Below are positions 1 through 6,919 of a DNA stretch of 20,798 bases, one piece after another. Each line of letters opens with the position of its first letter. The stretch's first letter is position 1. Source of the DNA: CAWDLX01 sp046728155 (GTDB lineage: Bacteria; Actinomycetota; Actinomycetes; Mycobacteriales; Micromonosporaceae); assembly GCA_046728155.1 (NCBI GenBank), contig JBKPDY010000034.1, forward strand, positions 1-20,798, given 5' to 3'. The position numbers and the translations under genes were made by a program. The notes under the pieces were generated by a model, which saw only the letters and a program-made list of their open reading frames with translations, was not told the DNA's origin and did not search any database.

Positions 1-602
1 CCACCAGATGTGTAGAGCGGGTAGATGTGGTACGCGTCGCCGTTCTGACCGGACTGCAGACAGAGGATCTCACTCGCCTTCTTCTGCGCCTTGAGCTGTT
101 TGCCGGCGGCGACCAGATCCTCGATGGTGGCCGGCGCGGTCGGCACGAGATCGGTGTTGCGGATCAGCGCGATGTTCTCGACCGCGTACGGCACGCCGTA
201 GATCTGTCCGTTGAAGGTCACCGCCTTGATGGCCACATCGGCGAAGCTCGCCTTCTGCCCATCGGTCATCTGGACCGGGTCGATGGCCCCGTTCTGCACG
301 AGGTTGCCGATCCAGTCGTGCGCGCCGACCATGATGTCGGGTCCGCTGCCCTGCTGCGAGGCGGTGACGAAGGTCGTCTGCTGGTCCTTGGAAATCGCTT
401 GGATGTCGACAGTGACGCCAGTGTCCTTCTCGAACTGCGACTTGAATGTCTTCAAGACGGCGGCCCGCTTGTCGTCCGCCCAGATCACCAGCTTGCCCTT
501 GGGGGTGCTGCTTGTGCTCGGTGTGTTGCCGCTGGACCCGCAGCCTGCGCTGGCGAGCGCGAGGCCGATCAGCGCGACGACACCGGCCGTCCGGATACGC
601 AT
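1..602 (-). CDS. malE: Maltose/oligosaccharide ABC transporter substrate-binding lipoprotein (partial, 3' end outside window)
   Basis: This is the N-terminal ~200 residues of an extracellular solute-binding protein (family 1, MalE-like) that would deliver maltodextrin-type sugars to an ABC importer. The start is ATG at 602, with AGGAG five bases upstream. A lipoprotein signal peptide follows, with lipobox LASAGC and acylated Cys21. Mature-domain features typical of MalE include KLVIWADDKR, the stretch FEKDTGVTVDIQ, GPDIMVGAHDWIG and YGVPYAVENIALIRN. The gene runs off the left edge, so permease genes probably lie beyond position 1. It is divergent from a LacI-family gene, and the intergenic region carries CTTGCAG-like repeats resembling those I recall for actinomycete MalR. 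The sugar class is inferred from these features; another alpha-glucoside is possible. Confidence 0.88.
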   Translation of the reverse strand, partial: MRIRTAGVVALIGLALASAGCGSSGNTPSTSSTPKGKLVIWADDKRAAVLKTFKSQFEKDTGVTVDIQAISKDQQTTFVTASQQGSGPDIMVGAHDWIGNLVQNGAIDPVQMTDGQKASFADVAIKAVTFNGQIYGVPYAVENIALIRNTDLVPTAPATIEDLVAAGKQLKAQKKASEILCLQSGQNGDAYHIYPLYTSG

Positions 603-708
603 CTGAACTCCTGTCGGTGAAGGATCACGGCAATGCTTTCCCTGGTGTCCATGCCGTGAGGTGAGTTGGGGGAGAGCGTGTGGTTCACCGCGATGCAGCG
701 CAGGCTAG

Positions 709-762
709 CAAGACTTTGCAGGAGATGGAAGACCTTGCAGCCATGATTGAAAAGTCTTGCCG
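709..762. promoter_or_regulatory. Cluster of three CTTGCAG-like operator sites between malE and the LacI-type regulator
   Basis: Three related sites have TTGC cores at 716-719, 735-738 and 757-760: CTTTGCAGG, CCTTGCAGC and TCTTGCCG. The outer two also form an inverted pair (GCAAGACTTTGC against GAAAAGTCTTGC). They overlap a possible minus-strand -10 (TAGCCT, 702-707) for malE and a possible -35 (TTGAAA, 748-753) for the regulator. CTTGCAG-type repeats are known targets of MalR/Reg1 in Streptomyces, from memory. Binding by the adjacent regulator and autoregulation are inferred. Confidence 0.6.
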
Positions 763-768
763 ATGCGT

Positions 769-780
769 TACAGTCTCGGC
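769..780 (+). promoter_or_regulatory. -10 element for leaderless transcription of the LacI-type gene
   Basis: TACAGT at 769-774 fits the actinobacterial TANNNT -10 and ends six bases before the ATG at 781. No Shine-Dalgarno sequence is visible there. TTGAAA at 748-753 is a possible -35, but the 15-base spacing is short. This predicts an mRNA beginning at or next to the start codon. Confidence 0.5.
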
Positions 781-1848
781 ATGCGCGCCCGCCTCTCCGA
801 CATCGCCGCCCAAGCGGAGGTCAGCGAAGCGACGGTGTCGCGGGTGCTCAACGACAAGCCCGGAGTCTCGGCCGAGACCCGCCAGGCGGTACTGACGGCG
901 TTGGACGTGCTGGGGTACGAGCGCCCAGCTCGGCTTCGCATGCGCAGCGCCGGACTGGTCGGACTCGTCGTACCCGAGCTCGACAACCCGATCTTCCCGG
1001 CCTTCGCCCAGACCATCGAATCGGTGCTCGCACAACACGGGTACACCCCGGTGCTGTGCACCCAGACCTTCGGCGGGGTGACTGAGGACGAGTACGTCGA
1101 GATGCTGCTCGATCGCCAGGTCAGCGGAGTCGTCTTCGTCTCGGGGCTGCATGCCGACACGGCCGCCGACCCTGAGCGCTACCACAAGCTCGTTCGCCGC
1201 CGGCTCCCGATCGTGCTCGTCAACGGCTACGTCGAGGGGGTCGAGGCGCCCTTCGTCTCCTGCGACGAACAGGCCGCAAGCAAGACGGCCGTTTCCCATC
1301 TGGTTGCCCTCGGACACCGCCGGATCGGGTTCATCTCCGGACCGGAACGCTTCCTACCGGTCCAGCGCAAGCTGCTCGGCTTCCGCTCGGCGATGGCTGA
1401 GCTGCTCGGCGTCGGCGAAGCCGAGCTGGCCACGCGGGTTTCGCTCTCCCTGTTCGGTGTCGAGGGCGGAGCCGTGGCCGCACGCCGGTTGCTCGATGAC
1501 GGCATGACCGGCATCGTCTGCGGGTCCGACCTCATGGCACTGGGCGCGATCCGGGAGGCGCGCTCGCGCGGCCTGCACGTTCCGCGGGACGTCTCCGTGG
1601 TCGGCTTCGACGATTCGCCCTTGATCGCCTTCACCGACCCTCCCCTGACGACAGTGCGGCAGCCGGTCATCGCGATGGCTGTTGCCGCGGTTCGGGCGCT
1701 CGTCGACGAGATCAATGGACACGCCGCCCCGCACTCGGAGTACCTCTTCCGACCCGAACTGGTCGTACGCGGGTCTACCGGTGCCGCGTCGACGGCGAGG
1801 CCGCCGCGGCGCCGGACCGGCGAGCCCGGTCTCGTATCGGTAACCTGA
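781..1848 (+). CDS. LacI-family transcriptional regulator, probable MalR-type repressor of the divergent sugar-uptake operon
   Basis: The protein is about 355 residues. It has an N-terminal LacI helix-turn-helix (MRARLSDIAAQAEVSEATVS, then RVLND) and a periplasmic-binding-like sensor domain with LVGLVVPELDNPIFPAFAQ, GFISGP, GIVCGSDLMALGAI and VSVVGFDDSPL near the C-terminus. ATG 781 places the HTH at residues 4-27 as in the family. Upstream in-frame TTG 757 and ATG 763 would add an unconserved tail and would lie inside the promoter. Divergence from a MalE-like gene and the CTTGCAG-like sites suggest a maltose or maltodextrin repressor. The C-terminal ~15 residues are basic and extend past the usual family end. 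The effector is not readable from sequence. Confidence 0.9.
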   Translation: MRARLSDIAAQAEVSEATVSRVLNDKPGVSAETRQAVLTALDVLGYERPARLRMRSAGLVGLVVPELDNPIFPAFAQTIESVLAQHGYTPVLCTQTFGGVTEDEYVEMLLDRQVSGVVFVSGLHADTAADPERYHKLVRRRLPIVLVNGYVEGVEAPFVSCDEQAASKTAVSHLVALGHRRIGFISGPERFLPVQRKLLGFRSAMAELLGVGEAELATRVSLSLFGVEGGAVAARRLLDDGMTGIVCGSDLMALGAIREARSRGLHVPRDVSVVGFDDSPLIAFTDPPLTTVRQPVIAMAVAAVRALVDEINGHAAPHSEYLFRPELVVRGSTGAASTARPPRRRTGEPGLVSVT

Positions 1849-1855
1849 CCGGTCG

Positions 1856-1886
1856 GAGCGGGCGCGAGGAGCGAGCGTCAGCGAGC
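1856..1886 (+). repeat. Dispersed intergenic repeat, copy 1
   Basis: This GCGAG-rich segment contains GCGAGGAG followed by GAGCGTCAGCGAGC. Similar segments occur in the intergenic regions at 15491-15523 and 19334-19355, both in the opposite orientation. Its right end overlaps the terminator hairpin at 1881. Function unknown. Confidence 0.5.
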
Positions 1887-1902
1887 ACCGTAGCCTGCTC
1901 GC
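1881..1902. terminator. Hairpin between convergent genes
   Basis: GCGAGCA (1881-1887) and TGCTCGC (1896-1902) form a perfect 7-bp stem with an 8-base loop, followed by GGTTCTT on the plus strand. It sits between the 3' ends of the LacI-type gene and the acidic hypothetical gene, so it could terminate from either side. There is no long U tract, as is common in high-GC actinomycetes. Confidence 0.5.
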
Positions 1903-1918
1903 GGTTCTTGGCAGGCCG

Positions 1919-2404
1919 TCAGCCCTGGGCGAGCTTGGCTGCGATCCGGGCGAATCCCGCCCGTACCTCCTCGGGCGAGGGTGGCGGCGTCGGCTCGACC
2001 TCCTCGTACCCTTCCGCCTCTTCCCCTTCGTCCTCGTCGAAAGCGTCGCCGTCGTAGTTCTCGTCGACGGAGACCTCGAGATCGTCGAACTCGTCCTCTT
2101 CGTCCTCGTCTTCCTCGTCCTCGTCTTCGGCCGCGGCTGCCTTGGCGGTCTCGATCTCGGCACGGATCTCGTCCACGGAGGTGTGTGGCAGGACAGGCTC
2201 GACGACGGCCATCAGCTCCTCATCCGCGACAACCGTCTCGGCGAGGGCGAGCGCATGGGCACGCTCGTACGGTCCGCAGACCACCGGCTCCCATTCGTCG
2301 CTGTCGTCGATGGGGCCGAACGTGATGATCCAAGGCAGCGTCAGCACCGGCGAATCGTCCGGCAGATCCAGGGTTACGAGGGCTCCCACGTGCGTACCTT
2401 CCAT
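1919..2404 (-). CDS. Acidic protein of unknown function, last gene of the trpS-YihY operon
   Basis: I do not recognise a named family for this 161-residue protein. Residues 1-80 look like a small folded domain (GALVTLDLPDDSPVLTLPW, ITFGP, VVCGPYERAHALALAETV). After an alanine-rich helix comes a very acidic segment of runs of D and E broken by a few hydrophobics, then a proline patch and a helical tail (EEVRAGFARIAAKLAQG). ATG 2404 follows the upstream YihY-family stop by 55 bases. Earlier in-frame starts would add an arginine-rich tail that is antisense-like coding and unlikely to be real. Codon use fits the neighbours. No signal peptide or membrane segment is visible, so it is probably cytoplasmic. 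The acidic region could bind cations or basic partners, but this is speculation. Confidence 0.75.
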   Translation of the reverse strand: MEGTHVGALVTLDLPDDSPVLTLPWIITFGPIDDSDEWEPVVCGPYERAHALALAETVVADEELMAVVEPVLPHTSVDEIRAEIETAKAAAAEDEDEEDEDEEDEFDDLEVSVDENYDGDAFDEDEGEEAEGYEEVEPTPPPSPEEVRAGFARIAAKLAQG

Positions 2405-2459
2405 TCCAGTTCGAACCGGTCGTCGATCATCGGGGCATGGGCGGCGCCCACGGCGCTCA

Positions 2460-3455
2460 TCATCGCGGGTCGCCGCGCTCGTCGGGGCGCGGCTCGCCGA
2501 CATCCCCCGTCGGGTCCGCCGCGGCGGGCGCTTGCGTCGCGGTGGTCGCAACAACCCCACCCAACAGCAGCGCCCGACCCCCGGCGAGGTCGGCCGCGCT
2601 CCCCTTCGGTGAGGTGGCCGCTACCGCCGACCCGAAGAGGATCAGCTGGTTGAGCAGGTAGAGATAGACGAGCAGGCCGACAGCACCGGCGACCAGCACG
2701 TAGGCCGGACGGGACTCCGTCCGGTTGATATAGATCCGTCCGATCGTGTTCAGCAGCTGGATCCCGATTCCGACCACCAGGGCGGCTGGGATCAACCGGC
2801 GCGGGCTCAGCCGAAGCCGGGGAACGACGACCAGTACGGCCGCGGCTAGGACAAGGTTCACCAGGAACTCGAGTGCTGGCCCCGACAGGCGCAAGAACCA
2901 CGATCCGAACGCACCGGTGGACGGTCCGATGACGTGGTCGATGACCGCGTCTATCGCGGTGGCGGTGGCGAGTGAAAGCGTGAGCAGGATACCCAGCGTG
3001 ACCAGCATGCCGAGGTCGACCAGCCGGCGGATGATCCAGTTGCCGGGATGCTGCTCGAGGCGCCACACGGCTCGGGTTGACGAGCGCAGGGCATCCACCC
3101 AGCCAACGCCGGTGAGCACCAGCCCGATGGCACCGAACACAGTCACCCGCGTATCCCCGACCTGGGCGGCGGTATCACGAACCCACGGCAGCGTTGTGGA
3201 GAGGTAGCTGTTGATCGTCCCGATGATCGCGCCGTTGGTGCCGTTGAGAATGCGCCCCAGGATCGAGTATGCGACCACGGCAAGGGAGAACGCGGCGAAG
3301 AAGCCGTAGTAGGAGATCGCCGCGGCGAGCCGGCCGCCGAGTACCTCCTCGAACCGCTCCTTCGCCGACCACGCGTGGTCCGCGACCGGCCAGCGCTTGC
3401 GCGCGCGGACCACGCTACGCTCGTACGCGGCCTCCGCCCGGTCGAACACGTTCAC
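2460..3455 (-). CDS. YihY/virulence factor BrkB-family inner-membrane protein
   Basis: This 331-residue protein matches the YihY/BrkB family (once called RNase BN) by length and topology. A cytoplasmic N-terminus is followed by about six membrane segments, near residues 48-70, 105-122, 145-170, 193-213, 218-240 and 255-285. Family-like segments include AAAISYYGFFAAFSLAVVAY and WVDALRSSTRAVWRLEQHPGNW. The C-terminus is a hydrophilic Ala/Pro-rich tail. The molecular function of the family is not settled; transport is suspected. The gene starts at GTG 3455, two bases after the trpS stop (TAACGGTG), which implies translational coupling. An in-frame GTG at 3449 is an alternative start. Confidence 0.9.
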   Translation of the reverse strand: MNVFDRAEAAYERSVVRARKRWPVADHAWSAKERFEEVLGGRLAAAISYYGFFAAFSLAVVAYSILGRILNGTNGAIIGTINSYLSTTLPWVRDTAAQVGDTRVTVFGAIGLVLTGVGWVDALRSSTRAVWRLEQHPGNWIIRRLVDLGMLVTLGILLTLSLATATAIDAVIDHVIGPSTGAFGSWFLRLSGPALEFLVNLVLAAAVLVVVPRLRLSPRRLIPAALVVGIGIQLLNTIGRIYINRTESRPAYVLVAGAVGLLVYLYLLNQLILFGSAVAATSPKGSAADLAGGRALLLGGVVATTATQAPAAADPTGDVGEPRPDERGDPR

Positions 3456-3457
3456 CG

Positions 3458-4483
3458 TTATGACTCCCGCACCGGGGCCAGGAAGCCCACCCTCTCGTAA
3501 ACGTCACGCAGGGTGACCGACGCGACGGAACGAGCCTTCTCGGCCCCGATCGCCAGGAGCTTGTCGAGTTGCGTGACATCCTCCAGGTACGCGTGCGTGC
3601 GCTCCTGCACCGGACGGACGAAATCGGCGACCACCTCGGCGAGATCCTTCTTCAGCTCGCCGTACCCCTTGCCGGCGTACCGCTCGACCAGCTTCGATAC
3701 CTCCGTGTCGGTGAGCACCGCGTAGATGGTGAGCAGGTTCGACACGCCCGGCTTGTGGTCGGGATCGTACGTGATCTCCCGCCCGGTGTCGGTCACCGCC
3801 GACTTGATCTTCTTTGCCGATCGGGCCGGATCATCCAGCAGTTCGACGATCCCGTTCGACGAGGACGCCGACTTCGACATCTTCGCGGTCGGGTCCTGCA
3901 GATCGGTGATCTTCGCAGTGCCCGTGATGATGTACGGCTCGGGGACGGTCAGCGTCGGCCCGTACATCGTGTTGAATCTTTGGGCCAGATCCCGGGTCAG
4001 CTCCAGGTGCTGGCGCTGGTCCTCGCCCACCGGTACGGCATCGGCGTGGTAGAGCAGAATGTCGGCTGCCTGCAGGATCGGGTACGTGAACAGGCCGACC
4101 GAGGAGCGGTCCGTTCCCTGCCGGGACGACTTGTCCTTGAACTGGGTCATGCGGCTCGCCTCGCCGAACCCGGTGATGCAGCTCAGCACCCAGGCGAGCT
4201 GGGCGTGTTCGGGCACCTGCGACTGCACGAACAGGGTGCACCGCTCCGGGTCGAGCCCGAGCGCCAACAGCTGGGCGGCGCTGAGGCGGGTGCGCCGGCG
4301 CAGCTGCTCGGGTTCGTGGCCCGCGGTGATCGCGTGCAGGTCGACGACGCAGTAGAACGCGTCATGCGTGTCCTGAAGCGCCACCCAGTTGCGTATCGCC
4401 CCTAGGTAGTTGCCGAGGTGGAACGAGTCGGCGGTGGGCTGGATACCGGAGAGTACCCGCGGACGCTGGCGCATGGCCGCCAT
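3458..4483 (-). CDS. trpS: Tryptophan--tRNA ligase
   Basis: This class I aminoacyl-tRNA synthetase charges tRNA-Trp with tryptophan using ATP in the cytoplasm. It has 341 residues, the normal bacterial TrpRS size. The HIGH-type motif is HLGNYLG at residues 22-28 and the KMSKS loop is exact at residues 201-205 (DPTAKMSKSASSS). GIQPTADSFHLGNYLGA and MTQFKDKS are typical of bacterial TrpRS. ATG 4483 is preceded by a weak GCGAG; ATG 4474, three codons on, is equally possible. It is the second gene of a probable operon after the CBS-domain gene (42-bp gap) and couples to the YihY-family gene. It appears to be the ordinary housekeeping type. I cannot tell whether the genome holds a second trpS. Confidence 0.96.
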   Translation of the reverse strand: MAAMRQRPRVLSGIQPTADSFHLGNYLGAIRNWVALQDTHDAFYCVVDLHAITAGHEPEQLRRRTRLSAAQLLALGLDPERCTLFVQSQVPEHAQLAWVLSCITGFGEASRMTQFKDKSSRQGTDRSSVGLFTYPILQAADILLYHADAVPVGEDQRQHLELTRDLAQRFNTMYGPTLTVPEPYIITGTAKITDLQDPTAKMSKSASSSNGIVELLDDPARSAKKIKSAVTDTGREITYDPDHKPGVSNLLTIYAVLTDTEVSKLVERYAGKGYGELKKDLAEVVADFVRPVQERTHAYLEDVTQLDKLLAIGAEKARSVASVTLRDVYERVGFLAPVRES

Positions 4484-4525
4484 TCTCGCAGGCTTGCCAG
4501 GCCCGCGGGTCGGCGCCCGGTTGGC

Positions 4526-5491
4526 TCAGAGGGCTCGAGCCGGCTCGGCCGCGGCCGGCCCGATCGCGCCCACCGCGGGTGCGGGCAGCGCGTCCGTCCC
4601 ACGGTCTCGGGGCGGGGTGATGCCGACGCGAGCCACACGGCGGCCGTCCATGCCGAGGACGAAAAGACGCCATCCGCTCACCGTGACCTCGTCCCCCGCC
4701 TCGGGGAGGCGTCCGAGCGCCGCCATGACGTAACCGCCGACCGTGTCGTACGGACCGCTCGGCAACACGACCCCGACGCGCTCGGCGAAGTCGGCGAGAT
4801 TGACCAGACCCTCCACTTCGGACGGAAGGGTGCCGTCGGCGCCGGTGGGAGCGGCGTCGTACTCGTCGTGGATCTCCCCCACGAGCTCCTCGATGAGATC
4901 CTCGAGCGTGACGATGCCGGCCGTTCCCCCGTACTCGTCGACAACGACGGCGAGGTGGTCGCCGGCCCGGCGCATCTCGGAGAGGGCGACCAGCGCGAGC
5001 TTCGCGGCCGGCAGCCGTCGCACCGGACGGGCGATCTCGCCGACGGCGACGGCGCCTTCGCCCTCGGGGCGAAGCGTGAGGTCCCGGAGGTGGACGAAGC
5101 CGGTGACATCGTCATGCGAACCATCGACGACGGGGAACCGGGAGTGGGGTGTCGCGCGGGCCACTTGTACTGCTTCGTCGATCGTCATCGCGGCGTCGAG
5201 GAAGACCGCCTCGGTACGCGGAACCATCAGTTCGCGCACGTGCCGGTCGCCCGCCGCCAGCACCTCGTCGATCAGGCGCCGTTCCTCGCGGTCCAGCGCA
5301 CGGCTGTTGGCGACGAGGTGGCGCAGCTCAGCCCCGGAGAGATCTCCCCGACTGGCCGTCGCGAGCCCGCGAACCGAGGTGGCGATCCAGCGCCCGGCGG
5401 AGCGCCACACTGATCGTTCATCGGTGGTCTCGTGATCACGCCCGGGGCGGCGTCTGCCACCGCCTCCGGGCCCGGGACTGCCATCGCCCAT
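4526..5491 (-). CDS. CorC/HlyC-like CBS-domain protein lacking the DUF21 membrane domain
   Basis: This 321-residue protein has a tandem CBS pair at about residues 84-205, ending in the hallmark VVDEYGGTAGIVTLEDLIEE, and a C-terminal CorC_HlyC domain at about 220-295 (VEGLVNLADFAERVGV, YDTVGGYVMAALGRLPEAGD). The family includes Mg/Co efflux-related CorC and membrane-anchored HlyC proteins. Here no DUF21 membrane region precedes the CBS domains; there is only a Gly/Arg-rich N-terminus and WRSAGRWIATSVRGLATAS. It is therefore architecturally like E. coli CorC (soluble). ATG 5491 is chosen because a TAGAAT -10 box lies seven bases upstream. A more upstream in-frame start would run through that promoter. 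It is the first gene of the trpS operon. Ligand unknown; adenine nucleotide or metal are typical for the family. Confidence 0.87.
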   Translation of the reverse strand: MGDGSPGPGGGGRRRPGRDHETTDERSVWRSAGRWIATSVRGLATASRGDLSGAELRHLVANSRALDREERRLIDEVLAAGDRHVRELMVPRTEAVFLDAAMTIDEAVQVARATPHSRFPVVDGSHDDVTGFVHLRDLTLRPEGEGAVAVGEIARPVRRLPAAKLALVALSEMRRAGDHLAVVVDEYGGTAGIVTLEDLIEELVGEIHDEYDAAPTGADGTLPSEVEGLVNLADFAERVGVVLPSGPYDTVGGYVMAALGRLPEAGDEVTVSGWRLFVLGMDGRRVARVGITPPRDRGTDALPAPAVGAIGPAAAEPARAL

Positions 5492-5498
5492 GGCGGAG

Positions 5499-5527
5499 AT
5501 TCTAGAGTCGGCCGATCGGAGCGTCGA
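5499..5527 (-). promoter_or_regulatory. Promoter for the CBS-domain gene / trpS operon, predicted leaderless
   Basis: Read on the minus strand, TCGACG (5522-5527) and TAGAAT (5499-5504) are separated by 17 bases. The -10 ends seven bases before ATG 5491, and no Shine-Dalgarno lies between. The -35 matches TTGACA at four of six positions. Confidence 0.6.
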
Positions 5528-5554
5528 GCAACCGCCACCCCCCCATCCGCGGCG

Positions 5555-5617
5555 CGAGTCACGAGCTGGGTCAATCGGGGTCCGCTCCTGTGGACCTGGC
5601 GTGCCCCAGCTCACTCG
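5555..5617 (-). terminator. Large nested inverted repeat directly after cysN stop, probable terminator or structured 3' end
   Basis: The outer arms are 5605-5617 (CCCAGCTC plus ACTCG) and 5555-5570 (CGAGT, bulge CAC, GAGCTGGG): 13 pairs with one 3-base bulge. Inside is a second perfect hairpin, GGTCC (5579-5583) with GGACC (5592-5596) and an 8-base loop. The structure begins at the base after the cysN stop codon. It has no U tract. Termination or 3'-end protection is inferred. Confidence 0.55.
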
Positions 5618-6919
5618 TCAGGCGGCCTCGAGGATCATCGCGGCGCCGACCGTACGGTTCGTCGACTCGTCGATGACGATGAACCCGCCGGTCGTCCGGT
5701 TGCGCCGGTACTCATCAGCGAGCAGCGGAGCCGTTGTCCTGAGGCGGACCCGTCCGATCTCGTTGAGCCCCAATGTCGTCGCGCCCTCGTCGCGATGCAG
5801 GGTGTTCACGTCCAACCGGTACTGGAGCTCTTTCACCACGGCGCGCACGTTGCGGGTGGTGTGCTTCACGGCGTACTTGCGTCCCGGTTGCAGCGACGCG
5901 GACTCATCCATCCAGCAGATCAGCGCGTCGATGTCCTGTGCCGCTCTTGGCGCATTGTGTGGCCGGCAGATCATGTCACCGCGGGCGATGTCGATCTCGT
6001 CGATCAGCCGGACGGTCACGGACATCGGCGGGTATGCCTCGTCGACCGGGCCGTCGGCCGTCTCGATCGTGGCGATCCGGCTGCTGAACCCCGACGGCAG
6101 CACCATCACCTCGTCGCCGGGCTTGAGGACTCCGGAAGCGACCTGGCCGGCGTAGCCCCGGTAGTCCGGATATTTCGTCGACTGTGGACGGATGACGTAC
6201 TGGACCGGGAACCGCACATCGACGAGGTTGCGGTCGGAGGCGATGTGCACATGCTCCAGGTGGTGCAGCAGAGCTGGACCGTCGTACCACGGCATCTTCG
6301 CCGACCGCGTGACGATGTTGTCCCCGTGCAGTGCGGACACCGGCACGATGGTCAGATCGGGCGCCTCGAGCTTCGCGGCGAAGTCCGTGAACTCGTCCGC
6401 GATCGACTCGAAGACCTCCTCGGACCAGTCGACCAGATCCATCTTGTTGACGCAGAGCACCAGGTGCGGCACACGCAACAGCGAGCAGAGGAAGGCGTGC
6501 CGGCGCGATTGCTCAAGAAGGCCCTTGCGCGCATCCACCAGGATCAGCGCCAGGTCGGCGGTTGAGGCACCGGTCACCATGTTGCGCGTGTACTGGATGT
6601 GGCCGGGGGTATCGGCGATGACGAACTTGCGTCGCGGGGTGGCGAAGTAGCGGTACGCCACATCGATGGTGATGCCCTGCTCGCGCTCGGCCCGCAGACC
6701 GTCGGTGAGCAGGGCCAGGTTTGTATACTCGTCGCCCCGGGCGGCACTGACCGCCGCCACGGCGGCGAGCTGGTCCACGAAGATCGACTTGGTGTCGTAG
6801 AGCATCCGACCGATCAACGTGGATTTTCCGTCGTCGACGGAGCCGGCGGTGGCGAAGCGCAGCAGATCCACCGGGCGTGCGGAGGCCGCCCTGGCCGTAC
6901 GTCGAAAGTCATCGGCCAC
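5618..6919 (-). CDS. cysN: Sulfate adenylyltransferase subunit 1 (GTPase subunit)
   Basis: CysN is the GTPase subunit of ATP sulfurylase; GTP hydrolysis drives formation of adenylyl sulfate (APS) by CysD. The 433 residues carry G1 GSVDDGKST (26-34), G3 DTPGH (103-107) and G4 NKMD (158-161), then EF-Tu-like beta-barrel domains (PVQYVIRPQSTKYPDYRGYA). The switch region ITIDVAYRYF matches CysN/NodQ. The length stops at the end of the CysN domains, so there is no fused CysC APS kinase as in NodQ-type proteins. The GTG start at 6919 overlaps the cysD stop by one base (TAGTG), indicating translational coupling and balanced subunit output. No cysC or cysH is adjacent, so the fate of APS cannot be read from this window. 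Confidence 0.95.
   Translation of the reverse strand: MADDFRRTARAASARPVDLLRFATAGSVDDGKSTLIGRMLYDTKSIFVDQLAAVAAVSAARGDEYTNLALLTDGLRAEREQGITIDVAYRYFATPRRKFVIADTPGHIQYTRNMVTGASTADLALILVDARKGLLEQSRRHAFLCSLLRVPHLVLCVNKMDLVDWSEEVFESIADEFTDFAAKLEAPDLTIVPVSALHGDNIVTRSAKMPWYDGPALLHHLEHVHIASDRNLVDVRFPVQYVIRPQSTKYPDYRGYAGQVASGVLKPGDEVMVLPSGFSSRIATIETADGPVDEAYPPMSVTVRLIDEIDIARGDMICRPHNAPRAAQDIDALICWMDESASLQPGRKYAVKHTTRNVRAVVKELQYRLDVNTLHRDEGATTLGLNEIGRVRLRTTAPLLADEYRRNRTTGGFIVIDESTNRTVGAAMILEAA

Noticed and set aside
2404..2560. Longer N-terminus for the acidic protein (start at 2560)
   Set aside because: It would overlap the YihY-family 3' end and add an Arg-rich stretch resembling antisense translation. 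ATG 2404 sits cleanly after the upstream stop.
5618..6919. cysN fused to cysC (APS kinase)
   Set aside because: The protein ends at the CysN beta-barrel region at 433 residues and the stop codon is followed by an inverted repeat, so no kinase domain is present.
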